Assembly (NCBI GenBank): GCA_025355585.1
Contig: JANXZJ010000193.1
Coordinates: forward strand, 1 to 64,000
Source: Mariniphaga sp.
GTDB lineage: Bacteria; Bacteroidota; Bacteroidia; Bacteroidales; Prolixibacteraceae
Reading direction: 5' to 3'
Length of the DNA: 64,000 nt
A model generated the notes under the pieces. It was given only the letters and a program-made list of their open reading frames with translations. It was not told the origin of the DNA and searched no databases. A program made the translations under genes and the position numbers. Shown here in pieces: positions 44,509 through 53,161 of the stretch (position 1 is the stretch's first letter; each line of letters opens with the position of its first letter).

Positions 44509-44832
44509 TCAAAGTAACAGTCGTCCACTCTCATAAAAAAGTAAGGAAGAACTTTTTTTGCATCCGCCAATAATTTCTTTTGCCCCATGATCAGATATTA
44601 TCTTCAGAGAATAGCTAAGAGAGAGTTCTGTATTATTTTCATAGTAGTAGGTCTTTCGTGCACGACTATATTGTATGGGCATTCCCATTTCCTGTAGTTC
44701 TTCAATATACCTGTAAAAGTGGCTTTCACTTATACCTAACTCATCTGCAAATTCTTTGGGGGAACCTGTATTTGCCGATTTAATCATCCGGTTAATCTTC
44801 TTAATTCTTTCCAATTGGTAAATCATCTTCAT
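44509..44832 (-). CDS. HTH DNA-binding protein, exporter operon
   Basis: 107 residues. The N-terminal half is a winged/HTH domain: LERIKKINRMIKSANTGSPKEFADELGISESHFYRYIEELQEMGMPIQYSRARKTYYYEN, with the recognition helix about 35-52. It is like the small DeoR/HTH_11-type regulators that accompany Bacteroidota peptide-export loci. The C-terminal half is short and of unclear function (KEIIGGCKKSSSLLFYESGRLLL). Its start is two bases after the ABC exporter stop, so it is the last gene of the HlyD-ABC-HTH operon and may control it. The start could also be the third codon (Met3). Confidence 0.82.
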   Translation of the reverse strand: MKMIYQLERIKKINRMIKSANTGSPKEFADELGISESHFYRYIEELQEMGMPIQYSRARKTYYYENNTELSLSYSLKIISDHGAKEIIGGCKKSSSLLFYESGRLLL

Positions 44833-44834
44833 AA

Positions 44835-47030
44835 TTATTCAATATTTAAGTTAGTTACTAAATCAGGTTGGCGCATATTACTGAATTTTGGAAGTTGTTT
44901 TTGCCACATCTCATAATATTTTCCTTTGGATTCCCATAATTTCGTATGTGTTCCCTCTTCAATTAATCGTCCGTTTTCAATTAACGCTATTTTATCTGCA
45001 TTTTCAACGGTACTGAGTCGGTGAGCAATAATGACTACTGTTTTTCCTTCAGTTTTCATGTGGTTAATTGCTTGCTGAACAAAGTATTCTGATTCTGAAT
45101 CAAGCGAAGAGGTGGCTTCATCCAAAACAAGTATTTCAGGGTTGCGGTAGAGTGCCCTTGCAATTGCAATGCGCTGCTTCTGTCCGCCCGAAAGAGTTGC
45201 GCCATTCTCACCTATGTAGGTGTTAAGTCCTGCCGGCATTTTCTCGATAAAGCCCAGCATTCCCAATGACTTGCATATTTCAATGATGCGTTCGATATTT
45301 GGATGGAATTCGCCAACTGCAATATTATCGACAATATTTCCAGCAAACAGATCGAGCTTTTGTGGAATAATTCCGATAATACTTCGCATACTGTCAGAAG
45401 TAATATGTGCAATATTATAACCTCCAACAGTAATTGAGCCGCCACTTAGCGGATAGAGCTTTTGTATCAGTGCTACAAGTGTAGTTTTGCCGGAGCCACT
45501 TTCGCCGATAATAGCCGTAATTTGCCCCTTTTTAACAACGAAATTAAATTTATCGAAAACCTCAGTTCGGGTTCCGTAGCTAAAGGAAATATTACTGAAG
45601 ATGATTTCTCCAGCTTTATCGGGTGATAAATTCATTTTATTCTCTTCTTCTTCGCATTCGAGATCCATGATCTCAAAAAGCCGGTCAGCAGCTATTAATG
45701 CATTTTGTATCGCTTTGTTCATCCCTATAAGACTCGCCGCAGGGGATGTAAAATACCCAAGTATGGCATAAAAAGAAAGCAACTCTCCAGGTGTAATTGT
45801 ATTGTCAATTACAAAGTAACAGCCAACCCAAAGTAATATAATGGTGTAAATACGACTAAGAAATTCTGTGCCTGTGCCGGACATAATAGCGTTAAGACCA
45901 GATTTGTATACGGTCCGGAGTAGTTTGACAAAACGAATTTCGGTTTTAAGGTTCGAATACGATTCAAGTCCAAATTCCTTTATTGTTCGTACTGAATTCA
46001 ATGATTCAACCAATTGACTCTCCAATTCAGCTGAATTTTCCATTAGTTTTCGTTCGCGTTTTTTGTTCACCAGATTGGTAAAGTAGTAAACAATAACATA
46101 AAATGGAATGATCGTCAATATAATCATCGCGAGCTTCCAACTATATAAAAACATTAGTCCAAACGAAAAAAATACAATAAAAATATTGACCAACAATGAT
46201 ATCGCCGTATCATTAATAAAAGCCCTGATTTTTACGGCATCGTTGATTCTTGAAATAATTTCACCTACCCGCATTGTATCGAAAAAGCGCTGAGGTAGTG
46301 TAAGAAGATGTTTATAATAACCTAAAATCAACCGTAAATCGATTTTTTGCCCTGTCCTCATTATAAATACACTCTTTGCCGTGCCAATGAAGAGCTGGAC
46401 CAATAAAATGGCGATCATTACAACACTTAAGAGACTGAGCAGTTTTAAGTTGTGATCAACCAGCACATAGTCAGTTATTTTCTGAATATAGATCGATGTT
46501 GAAAGTCCGAGAACAGTATACATAACAGCGCCAATCAGCGATTGCATCAATATACTTCTATGCGGTTTCAACAAAAAAACGAAACGTTGAATGTTCGAGA
46601 TTTTCTCATTTCGTGGAACAAAATCGTTTCCAGGTGCCAATAATATCAATACCCCGCTCCACATATCGGCAAATTCTTTTAGTGTCAGCTTGTGCATTAA
46701 ACCGTCTGCCGGATCCATATAAACTGCATTTCCATCTTTTACACGGTAGAGCACAATATAATGCTGAAGAATTTTCTTTATCGTAACATGGGCTATGGCA
46801 GGAAGAGGAATATTGGGCAATGCTTCAATATTTCCCTTAACGCCTTTGGCAGAGAACCCCATTTTCTCCGCGGCTTTCACTAACCCCCATGCATTTGTCC
46901 CTTTTTGATCCGTTCCGGCTATTTGCCTTATTCTCGATACAGGAATTCCAAGGTTATAATGCGCCCCAATTGAAGCCAGGCAAGTAGCTCCACAATCGGT
47001 GATATCGTGTTGTTTGATTTTAACGTTCAT
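44835..47030 (-). CDS. C39-peptidase-containing ABC exporter (bacteriocin type)
   Basis: 731 residues from the ATG giving MNVKIKQHDITDCGATCLASI; 14 upstream codons are open but overlap HlyD. The N-terminal C39 papain-like peptidase has Gln7, Cys13, His90 and Asp106 as expected, so it should cut double-glycine leader peptides. Then come six transmembrane helices (about 155-430) and an ATPase domain with Walker A GESGSGKTT, signature LSGGQKQR and Walker B ILVLDEATSSLD. It exports and matures peptide bacteriocins or signals. The start overlaps the HlyD stop by 11 bases. No double-glycine precursor gene was found nearby. Confidence 0.94.
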   Translation of the reverse strand: MNVKIKQHDITDCGATCLASIGAHYNLGIPVSRIRQIAGTDQKGTNAWGLVKAAEKMGFSAKGVKGNIEALPNIPLPAIAHVTIKKILQHYIVLYRVKDGNAVYMDPADGLMHKLTLKEFADMWSGVLILLAPGNDFVPRNEKISNIQRFVFLLKPHRSILMQSLIGAVMYTVLGLSTSIYIQKITDYVLVDHNLKLLSLLSVVMIAILLVQLFIGTAKSVFIMRTGQKIDLRLILGYYKHLLTLPQRFFDTMRVGEIISRINDAVKIRAFINDTAISLLVNIFIVFFSFGLMFLYSWKLAMIILTIIPFYVIVYYFTNLVNKKRERKLMENSAELESQLVESLNSVRTIKEFGLESYSNLKTEIRFVKLLRTVYKSGLNAIMSGTGTEFLSRIYTIILLWVGCYFVIDNTITPGELLSFYAILGYFTSPAASLIGMNKAIQNALIAADRLFEIMDLECEEEENKMNLSPDKAGEIIFSNISFSYGTRTEVFDKFNFVVKKGQITAIIGESGSGKTTLVALIQKLYPLSGGSITVGGYNIAHITSDSMRSIIGIIPQKLDLFAGNIVDNIAVGEFHPNIERIIEICKSLGMLGFIEKMPAGLNTYIGENGATLSGGQKQRIAIARALYRNPEILVLDEATSSLDSESEYFVQQAINHMKTEGKTVVIIAHRLSTVENADKIALIENGRLIEEGTHTKLWESKGKYYEMWQKQLPKFSNMRQPDLVTNLNIE

Positions 47031-48177
47031 TTTCAGTGATTTTAGGATTAAGCCAGTTGTCGGTTTTATCATAGAGTAACTGGAACAGACTACGTTCTGT
47101 TATCATAAATCTGCCGGTTAAGGTCATGCCTTTCTTCAAATATCCTTTATAACCGTTTTTTAATGAAAGATAGCTTTGATCGAGGCTACACTTTACTTTG
47201 AAAAACGCGTGTTCATTTATAATTATTGTATTATTGGATATTTCAGAAACTTTACCCGAACCAATTCCCCATTGATTATAATTGAATGAATGAAACTGAA
47301 ACCGGACATCCATAGCCCGATGGATCAGACCTATATTTGAGGGATTAACATAGCATTCTACCAATAATTCATCATCAGGTGATATCCTTGCAATTTGTTG
47401 ATTAGGAACTATAAAGTTGCCTTCTTTGATGCCGGAATAAGCGGTAATTGTGCCCGAAATAGGAGCCGTAAGGATATATTGTTTTTTCTCTTTTTGTAAT
47501 TGCACTATATTTGATTTCAAACCCTCAATTTTCAACTTGAGCTCCGAATATTTTGTCTGCCATATCAATTTTTGTTGCTCACAAATGTTGTTATAACAGC
47601 TTATCTGATATTCGCGATTGTTCTTTTTTTCTTCATATTCCATTTTTGGAATAACTTTTTTCTCATATAATGTTGTCGCAAGGATAAACTCCTTATCGAC
47701 CTGAGACATTTTTACTTTTTGCTCCTGAAGCTTTCCCTGAAAGCCAGTAAATTCTTGTCTAAATAAGGTAGAAACTAAAGGTGAATTATCACTTTTGAGT
47801 AATATAGCAAGGTCTTTCAGATGAATGGATTCTTCAATTAATTGTAGAATGTGGTAATTGATCTGTTCATCTATCTTTTGTGTACTGATCACCACCAGTG
47901 TGTCAGCTTGTTTAACCGAAGCATCGTCATAAATATTCACATATACAACTTCTCCATAAACAGCCGACTGAAGAATATTATCGTCATATCGAGAACGGAT
48001 TATTCCATTATTTTGTATGGTAATATCGATCTTGATGATTGGGAGTAAAAGCAATAGAAGTATAATTATCACCAGTAAGATAAGGTATATTAACCTGCTT
48101 GTAGTTTGTTGCTTGAAGTAAAAATTTTCAGCACTGTTCTGGATGACTTCTACTGGGAAAAGCTGTTTCATTGTCAA
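47020..48177 (-). CDS. HlyD-family membrane fusion (periplasmic adaptor) protein
   Basis: 385 residues, partner of the C39 ABC exporter. A short cytoplasmic N-terminus (QLFPVEVIQNSAENFYFKQQ) is followed by one transmembrane helix (about 31-50). Then comes the barrel/lipoyl region GIIRSRYDDNILQSAVYGEVVYVNIYDDASVKQADTLVVI, a long coiled coil (about 100-240), and the returning ILTAPISGTITAYSGIKEGNFIVPNQQIARISPDDELLVECYV. It spans the periplasm to link the ABC protein to an outer-membrane channel, which is not encoded here. Met1 or Met3 may be the start. Confidence 0.92.
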   Translation of the reverse strand: MTMKQLFPVEVIQNSAENFYFKQQTTSRLIYLILLVIIILLLLLLPIIKIDITIQNNGIIRSRYDDNILQSAVYGEVVYVNIYDDASVKQADTLVVISTQKIDEQINYHILQLIEESIHLKDLAILLKSDNSPLVSTLFRQEFTGFQGKLQEQKVKMSQVDKEFILATTLYEKKVIPKMEYEEKKNNREYQISCYNNICEQQKLIWQTKYSELKLKIEGLKSNIVQLQKEKKQYILTAPISGTITAYSGIKEGNFIVPNQQIARISPDDELLVECYVNPSNIGLIHRAMDVRFQFHSFNYNQWGIGSGKVSEISNNTIIINEHAFFKVKCSLDQSYLSLKNGYKGYLKKGMTLTGRFMITERSLFQLLYDKTDNWLNPKITENER

Positions 48178-49112
48178 ATATAAAATAGAATTATTTTTTG
48201 TTTTACTAAGAAATTCAAAACATCAAATAATCTCGTAAAGAATTCCTGATGAATAACTTGAAAAATGGAATCTTTATATTGCCAAATTTTTAATCCGGAA
48301 ATGTCGAAATTATTTTTAAGTCGTTAGTTCCGTTTTCAATCACTAAAATGCTATAGATTTCTATCAATATCAAATGTCTAATTATTGTTATGAACATTTA
48401 ATAATTTACTCTCAATAAATAATGAATGCTTATTTGTTTTACAATACATCTTTGCTTTAAAGTTACAAAAAATCAAAATTAAAAGCAAATAAATAATACT
48501 CGTAATTTAACTGAGTAGACTTATTATCAGAATATATAATTAACATGAGTCAGCTTTATCAATCAATAGCTCACATTTCTATTGGCATAGGAAAGTATTT
48601 GAAGTATTTAGCAATATGGAGATAAATACAATTAAATATACTATGATATTTATATGAACTGAAAGTAGTGGAGCGAAATAACCTTATTAGGTAATAGAGT
48701 GATAACAAAAATGCATTATGAAAGAGGATTCCGTGGATTAAAAAGATTAAGAAAACAAATAGCTTTTATTCCGAGGACCAAAAAATGACGATTAAGATTT
48801 TTTGTCTGATTATTCTTCTTCGTAATAGCAGCTTTGCATGACTTTGCAGAAAGGTTCTTGCAAAGTTTCCTCGGTTTTATAACCGAACATCAAAACAGAT
48901 AACTTTTTAGAAAACATACGATAAAAAGACCAGTTCACATACTCGAAAAAATATACCATCGCTAAGTTTTATTTTGGGCGCTTTTGAAAAACTGTATAAG
49001 AGATCAAATTCTCATCTTTTGCATTTATTTAAATTCTCATCTTTAAATTCAATTACCATACAATTGGAATTCATACTATAAAACTTAATTTTGACAATCA
49101 AATTTACACACA
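48178..49112. other. Gene-poor AT-rich region next to the exporter operon
   Basis: 935 bases with no confident gene. Two tiny plus-strand frames are visible: 26 codons at 48545-48625 (MSQLYQSIAHISIGIGKYLK...) and 25 codons at 48711-48788 (MHYERGFRGLKRLRKQIAFI...). The second is strongly basic; neither has a double-glycine leader. Hairpins: ACTTTGCA (48841-48848) / TGCAAAGT (48859-48866) and TCGGTT (48871-48876) / AACCGA (48881-48886). No clear promoter for the exporter operon recognised. Confidence 0.4.
49006..49044. repeat. 14-bp direct repeat upstream of the CE15-like esterase gene
   Basis: AAATTCTCATCTTT occurs at 49006-49019 and again, identical, at 49031-49044 (25-bp period), 69 bases before the start codon. 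Possible regulator binding sites on one helix face (25 bp is close to but not exactly two turns plus), or simple duplication. Confidence 0.6.
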
Positions 49113-50378
49113 ATGCAAAAATTAGTGACTTTTCTGTTTTTTCTGGTGCTGCCATGGATTTCCAATGCCCAGCAGTTTGTTGCAAATTACGATGAGGCAA
49201 AAGTGCCGGTCTTTACTTTGCCCGATGTGCTTGTTTTTAACAATGGCACCTTGGTTAAAACTAAAAAGGATTGGGACAGGCGGAGAAATGAGATCTACAC
49301 GATTTTTGAAAAAGAGGTTTTTGGTGTTGTTCCTGAATGGAAGGGAAATGTAAAATCGACCATCGTTTCGCAAAAAGCAGATGCGTTTGGCGGGATTGCA
49401 AAACGGAAGGAAGTCAGGCTTGACTTTATGAACGGAGACCGAAAGGTATCGGTGATGGTACTGATCTATTTACCCCAGAATTCAAAAAACGCGCCTGTTT
49501 TCCTGAGTTATAATTTTGACGGGAATCATACCACCACGTTGGAACCGGATGTTTTAATGCCTGATTCGTGGGTTGCCAACAATAAAACATTTGGTATTGA
49601 GGATAACCGGGCCAATGAAAAGGGAAGGGGAGCGGCTGTTTCGAGATGGCCCATCATAGAAATTGTATCACGCGGTTTTGGCGTGGCAACTGTTTATTAC
49701 GGAGATATTGATCCCGATTTTGATGATGGTTTTAAAAACGGAATCCAAAAGCTTTTCGATTCGAAAAGAGATAGTACCTCGTGGGGATCGATTGCCGCAT
49801 GGTCGTGGGGATTGTCGCGTGTAATGGATTATATTGAAACAGATAAGGATATGAATGCCGAAAGGGTGATCATGATGGGTCATTCACGTCTAGGCAAGAC
49901 CTCGCTATGGGCAGGAGCTTCTGATGAACGTTTTGCGATGGTGGTTTCCAATAACTCAGGATGTGGCGGAGCTGCCCTTTCGAGACGGAAATTTGGTGAA
50001 ACGGTCGGCAGGATCAATACCGCTTTTCCACATTGGTTTTGTGATAATTATAAAAAGTACAATCTGAAAGAGGAGTTGATGCCTGTCGATCAGCACGAGT
50101 TGCTTGCATTGATAGCACCCAGGCCGGTTTATGTGGCAAGTGCGGCCGAAGATTTATGGGCAGATCCGAAGGGTGAATTTTTATCGTGCGTATTTGCATC
50201 TCCCGTGTATGAGCTTTTAGGAATGAAAGGACTTCCTTCGAACGTGATGCCGGCATTAAGCAGTCCGCTGGCGGGTACAATTGCCTATCATATACGTCCT
50301 GGCAAACATGATGTCACACCATATGACTGGCAGTGTTACATGGATTTTGCAGCAGATTACTTTAAGTTGAAAAAGTAA
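49113..50378 (+). CDS. Glucuronoyl methylesterase-like (CE15) secreted esterase
   Basis: 421 residues with a signal peptide (MQKLVTFLFFLVLPWISNA). An alpha/beta hydrolase of the CE15 type, which cleaves ester links between 4-O-methyl-glucuronic acid of xylan and lignin alcohols. The nucleophile elbow is GHSRLGKTSLWAG with Ser about 257, where classic CE15 has G-C-S-R-x-G-K. SGCGGAALSRRKFGE follows, then the E/D-rich VYVASAAEDLWADPKGEF and the catalytic His in GKHDVTPYDW about 399. The set matches the CE15 subgroup common in Bacteroidota. Substrate is inferred from the family; related acyl or sugar esters are possible. Confidence 0.85.
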   Translation: MQKLVTFLFFLVLPWISNAQQFVANYDEAKVPVFTLPDVLVFNNGTLVKTKKDWDRRRNEIYTIFEKEVFGVVPEWKGNVKSTIVSQKADAFGGIAKRKEVRLDFMNGDRKVSVMVLIYLPQNSKNAPVFLSYNFDGNHTTTLEPDVLMPDSWVANNKTFGIEDNRANEKGRGAAVSRWPIIEIVSRGFGVATVYYGDIDPDFDDGFKNGIQKLFDSKRDSTSWGSIAAWSWGLSRVMDYIETDKDMNAERVIMMGHSRLGKTSLWAGASDERFAMVVSNNSGCGGAALSRRKFGETVGRINTAFPHWFCDNYKKYNLKEELMPVDQHELLALIAPRPVYVASAAEDLWADPKGEFLSCVFASPVYELLGMKGLPSNVMPALSSPLAGTIAYHIRPGKHDVTPYDWQCYMDFAADYFKLKK

Positions 50379-50409
50379 ATGTTCTGTGTATAATTATCAT
50401 AAACTGATT

Positions 50410-50823
50410 TTAAAGTGATGCCCAGATGCGTGCAAGTGAAAAGCCTGGCGCATTAATATTCAGATCGAGAAAATAGCCAAATGGCGTTTGTTCTGTCGTA
50501 TAATTTCCGTTCTGCAGACGTTTCTGAGCGAGGTCAAACAGCACCCTGGTATATTCAACCGAAGCCTTTGAATCAGCAAGATGAGCGAAGGAGTGTAAAA
50601 CGATTGTATTCGTATTGTTTTTACGTGCCGTCCATTTCAGGTGGTTGACCAGCTTCTTTTCCCTGCCGGCGATATCTTTCTCCTCGTCTTCCTCTTCCAC
50701 CTGGATAAATGCAACAATGCAGTCGTTATAAGTTTTACCATGGTTAACCTCTTCAACTTCTGCAAGCGTTTTTGTTGCAGGAAGATAGGAAAATGCTGTA
50801 CAATAAATTGCAAGTACCTTCAT
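50410..50823 (-). CDS. Stand-alone archaeal-type threonyl-tRNA editing domain protein
   Basis: 137 residues matching the tRNA-Thr editing domain that forms the N-terminus of archaeal threonyl-tRNA synthetase. That domain hydrolyses Ser-tRNA(Thr) and is structurally like D-aminoacyl-tRNA deacylase. Visible markers: MKVLAIYCTAFSYLPATKTL at the N-terminus, LHSFAHLADSKASVEYTRVLFD (about 80-105) and QTPFGYFLDLNINAPGFSLARIW at the end, close to the archaeal PFG-W-F pattern. It has no catalytic synthetase domain. In bacteria it may clear mischarged tRNA in trans or have a different deacylase role. Confidence 0.78.
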   Translation of the reverse strand: MKVLAIYCTAFSYLPATKTLAEVEEVNHGKTYNDCIVAFIQVEEEDEEKDIAGREKKLVNHLKWTARKNNTNTIVLHSFAHLADSKASVEYTRVLFDLAQKRLQNGNYTTEQTPFGYFLDLNINAPGFSLARIWASL

Positions 50824-50904
50824 TTGAAATCTTTAATTTAAAGTGCAAAGTAGTCAAATTACTGAAATATTGTCAAGTAAAGTAAATATTTGAAGGGGAT
50901 CAAC

Positions 50905-50912
50905 TATCTTTG
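50905..50912 (+). promoter_or_regulatory. Possible -7 box of the protease gene
   Basis: TATCTTTG at 50905-50912 fits TAnnTTTG and places transcription start about 15 bases before the ATG at 50932. A TTTG at the expected -33 distance was not found. Confidence 0.4.
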
Positions 50913-50931
50913 TGCGAAATTTGAAAAATCA

Positions 50932-53124
50932 ATGATTTTACGATACTTCCCGATTTTAGTGCTATTATCAGGATTGGCATTAAACAGTTCTGGTCAATTG
51001 TCATTTGGAGGAATTCCTGCATCCTTTAGCCAATTAAAAAAAGCTGTTTATACAATTCCGGTTATTGATATGGAACCGGTTGATAATGATCAATTGTTGA
51101 TAGCTGAAAAAGCAGATCAGAAAAATCTGAAAGCATTCTTTTTTGCAAAAAGTTTTAAGGTGGATATCTCCCCGGCATCGTCAGGAAGATGGGAAGTGAA
51201 TGGAGATATGAAGATCTGGCGGGTGGGAATCCGTTCGAAAGGTGCCTGGTCTATCAACTTGATTTTCGATGAGATGATTATTCCGCAGGATGCTTCTTTA
51301 TTTATCTATTCGAAAGATCAAAAAAAGGTTTTAGGAGCTTTTACTTCGGCTAACGAACAATCATCCGGTTATTTTTCAACCTATCCGGTTTCGGGCGATG
51401 AAATTGTGGTGGAATACAACGAACCTGTTAAATCCATTTATACGGGTGAGTTGCATATCTCATCCGTAAATCATGATTATAAGAATGCTTTTGGAACGCG
51501 GCCTTTGGGCGAAGCCGGACTTTGTAATATGGATGTTTATTGTCCGGATGCAGTTCCATATGCTGTAGAAAAACAGGCTGTTGTGAGTTTAATTGTTGCC
51601 GGAAGAGAACTTTGTACGGGGACATTGGTGAATAATACCAGCCAGAACAAGACACCTTATCTTTTAACTGCAGGACACTGCATTGCAAACGCGACCGATG
51701 CTCAGCAAACTGTATTTTGTTTTAATTACGAAAGTCCTTCGTGTGGTAATGGTGGAAGTAGTGTGAACGGATATGCCGATCAGACCCTTTCAGGTTCCAT
51801 TTTAAAATCCCGGTCTGATTCACTCGACTTTGCACTTGTTCAACTAGAAACATTGCCTCCTGCTGAATACCGTCCTTATTATGCCGGATGGAACAGAGCG
51901 GTTGTTATACCTACTTCAACTTTTGCAATACATCATCCAAAAGGAGATGTAAAAAAAGTATGCAAGGATAACAATCCGCCGACAATTGGCAGCTACAACG
52001 CTGATTTCACACCCAATAGTTTTTGGGTAATCGGGAAATGGGAAGTTGGAACAACAGAAACAGGTTCCTCAGGATGTGGGTTGTTCAATCAGAATAAATT
52101 AATAGTCGGATCATTAACGGGAGGTACAGCTACATGTGATACACCCACGAATGATTTGTTCGCCATGTTTAATAAACAATGGGATTTTTATAAAACCAGT
52201 GACAGACAGTTAAAGATATGGCTTGACCCAACAGGCACAGGCGCTACGGAAGTTGCAGGGTTAAATCCATTTGATATCAGCAATTCATGTGCCCAATTTA
52301 CAAATAGTGTAGTTGGCGAGACTTATACTGTACAAAATGTATCAAATTCTTCAGGTGGATATAAGTCTGGTCATAATATATTGAAAATAAGCAGTTATGC
52401 AGAGCGTTTCAGTAAGACTGATAAGACACTGCTCTCTTCTGTTTCGATTGGGGTTGCAAAGCTTTCTTCAGTTCTGTTCAATGCGAAAAGTAAGATCACA
52501 CTAAAGGTTTACCAGGAAGATGTGGCAAGTGGACTTCCCGGAAGCGAACTGATAACGATGGATTTGCCATATACTTTATTGAGTGAGAATAAGATGAATT
52601 ACATCGAACTTGTAAGTCCGATTGTGATTAACAAAAATTTCTTTGTCGGCTTCAATATTGACTATTCAAACGTTACAGATACTTTTGCTGTTTATCATAC
52701 ACCCGACCGACTGGCATTTGATAAAAATGATTCTTTTGCCAAATATAATGGAAGTTGGAAACCATTTTATTGGATACCTGAACTTGGAATTTCAACGTCA
52801 CTTATGATTATTGCCAATGGTTGTCAGAACACTTTGGCGACAGATGGCACTCCGGTTGGTGGAGAAGGACAGAAATTTGAGGTTTTATACCCGCAAACGG
52901 CCATTACAAACTATATTTTGCTTCATAATAAGGGTACTGAAGAATATGGTGTAATCAGCTTGTATGACATTCTTGGTCGTAAGTTTTACTCAGAAGAAGC
53001 GATGCTTACGTCTACCCCCAAAATGATTGCGGTCGGACAATACCAATCCGGTGTTTACTTCCTGTCTGTTGAGACTATAAATGCGCGGCAGGTGATCAAA
53101 ATCAAGGTAAGTAATACCAAATAA
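50932..53124 (+). CDS. Secreted trypsin-fold serine protease with T9SS sorting domain
   Basis: 730 residues from ATG 50932, which starts a signal peptide (MILRYFPILVLLSGLALNSSG); a TTG 14 codons upstream is unlikely. The N-terminal propeptide-like region (about 25-195) is followed by a chymotrypsin-fold protease resembling lysyl endopeptidase: His249 (TAGHC), Asp299 (LDFALVQLE) and Ser380 (GSSGCG). A beta-sandwich region follows. The last 80 residues form a type IX secretion sorting domain (VISLYDILGRKFYS...SGVYFLSVET...QVIKIKV). It is exported across the outer membrane and attached or released there. Confidence 0.9.
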   Translation: MILRYFPILVLLSGLALNSSGQLSFGGIPASFSQLKKAVYTIPVIDMEPVDNDQLLIAEKADQKNLKAFFFAKSFKVDISPASSGRWEVNGDMKIWRVGIRSKGAWSINLIFDEMIIPQDASLFIYSKDQKKVLGAFTSANEQSSGYFSTYPVSGDEIVVEYNEPVKSIYTGELHISSVNHDYKNAFGTRPLGEAGLCNMDVYCPDAVPYAVEKQAVVSLIVAGRELCTGTLVNNTSQNKTPYLLTAGHCIANATDAQQTVFCFNYESPSCGNGGSSVNGYADQTLSGSILKSRSDSLDFALVQLETLPPAEYRPYYAGWNRAVVIPTSTFAIHHPKGDVKKVCKDNNPPTIGSYNADFTPNSFWVIGKWEVGTTETGSSGCGLFNQNKLIVGSLTGGTATCDTPTNDLFAMFNKQWDFYKTSDRQLKIWLDPTGTGATEVAGLNPFDISNSCAQFTNSVVGETYTVQNVSNSSGGYKSGHNILKISSYAERFSKTDKTLLSSVSIGVAKLSSVLFNAKSKITLKVYQEDVASGLPGSELITMDLPYTLLSENKMNYIELVSPIVINKNFFVGFNIDYSNVTDTFAVYHTPDRLAFDKNDSFAKYNGSWKPFYWIPELGISTSLMIIANGCQNTLATDGTPVGGEGQKFEVLYPQTAITNYILLHNKGTEEYGVISLYDILGRKFYSEEAMLTSTPKMIAVGQYQSGVYFLSVETINARQVIKIKVSNTK

Positions 53125-53161
53125 TTGATCTTGTTAAACTAACTTTGGACAAATTTTTAGG

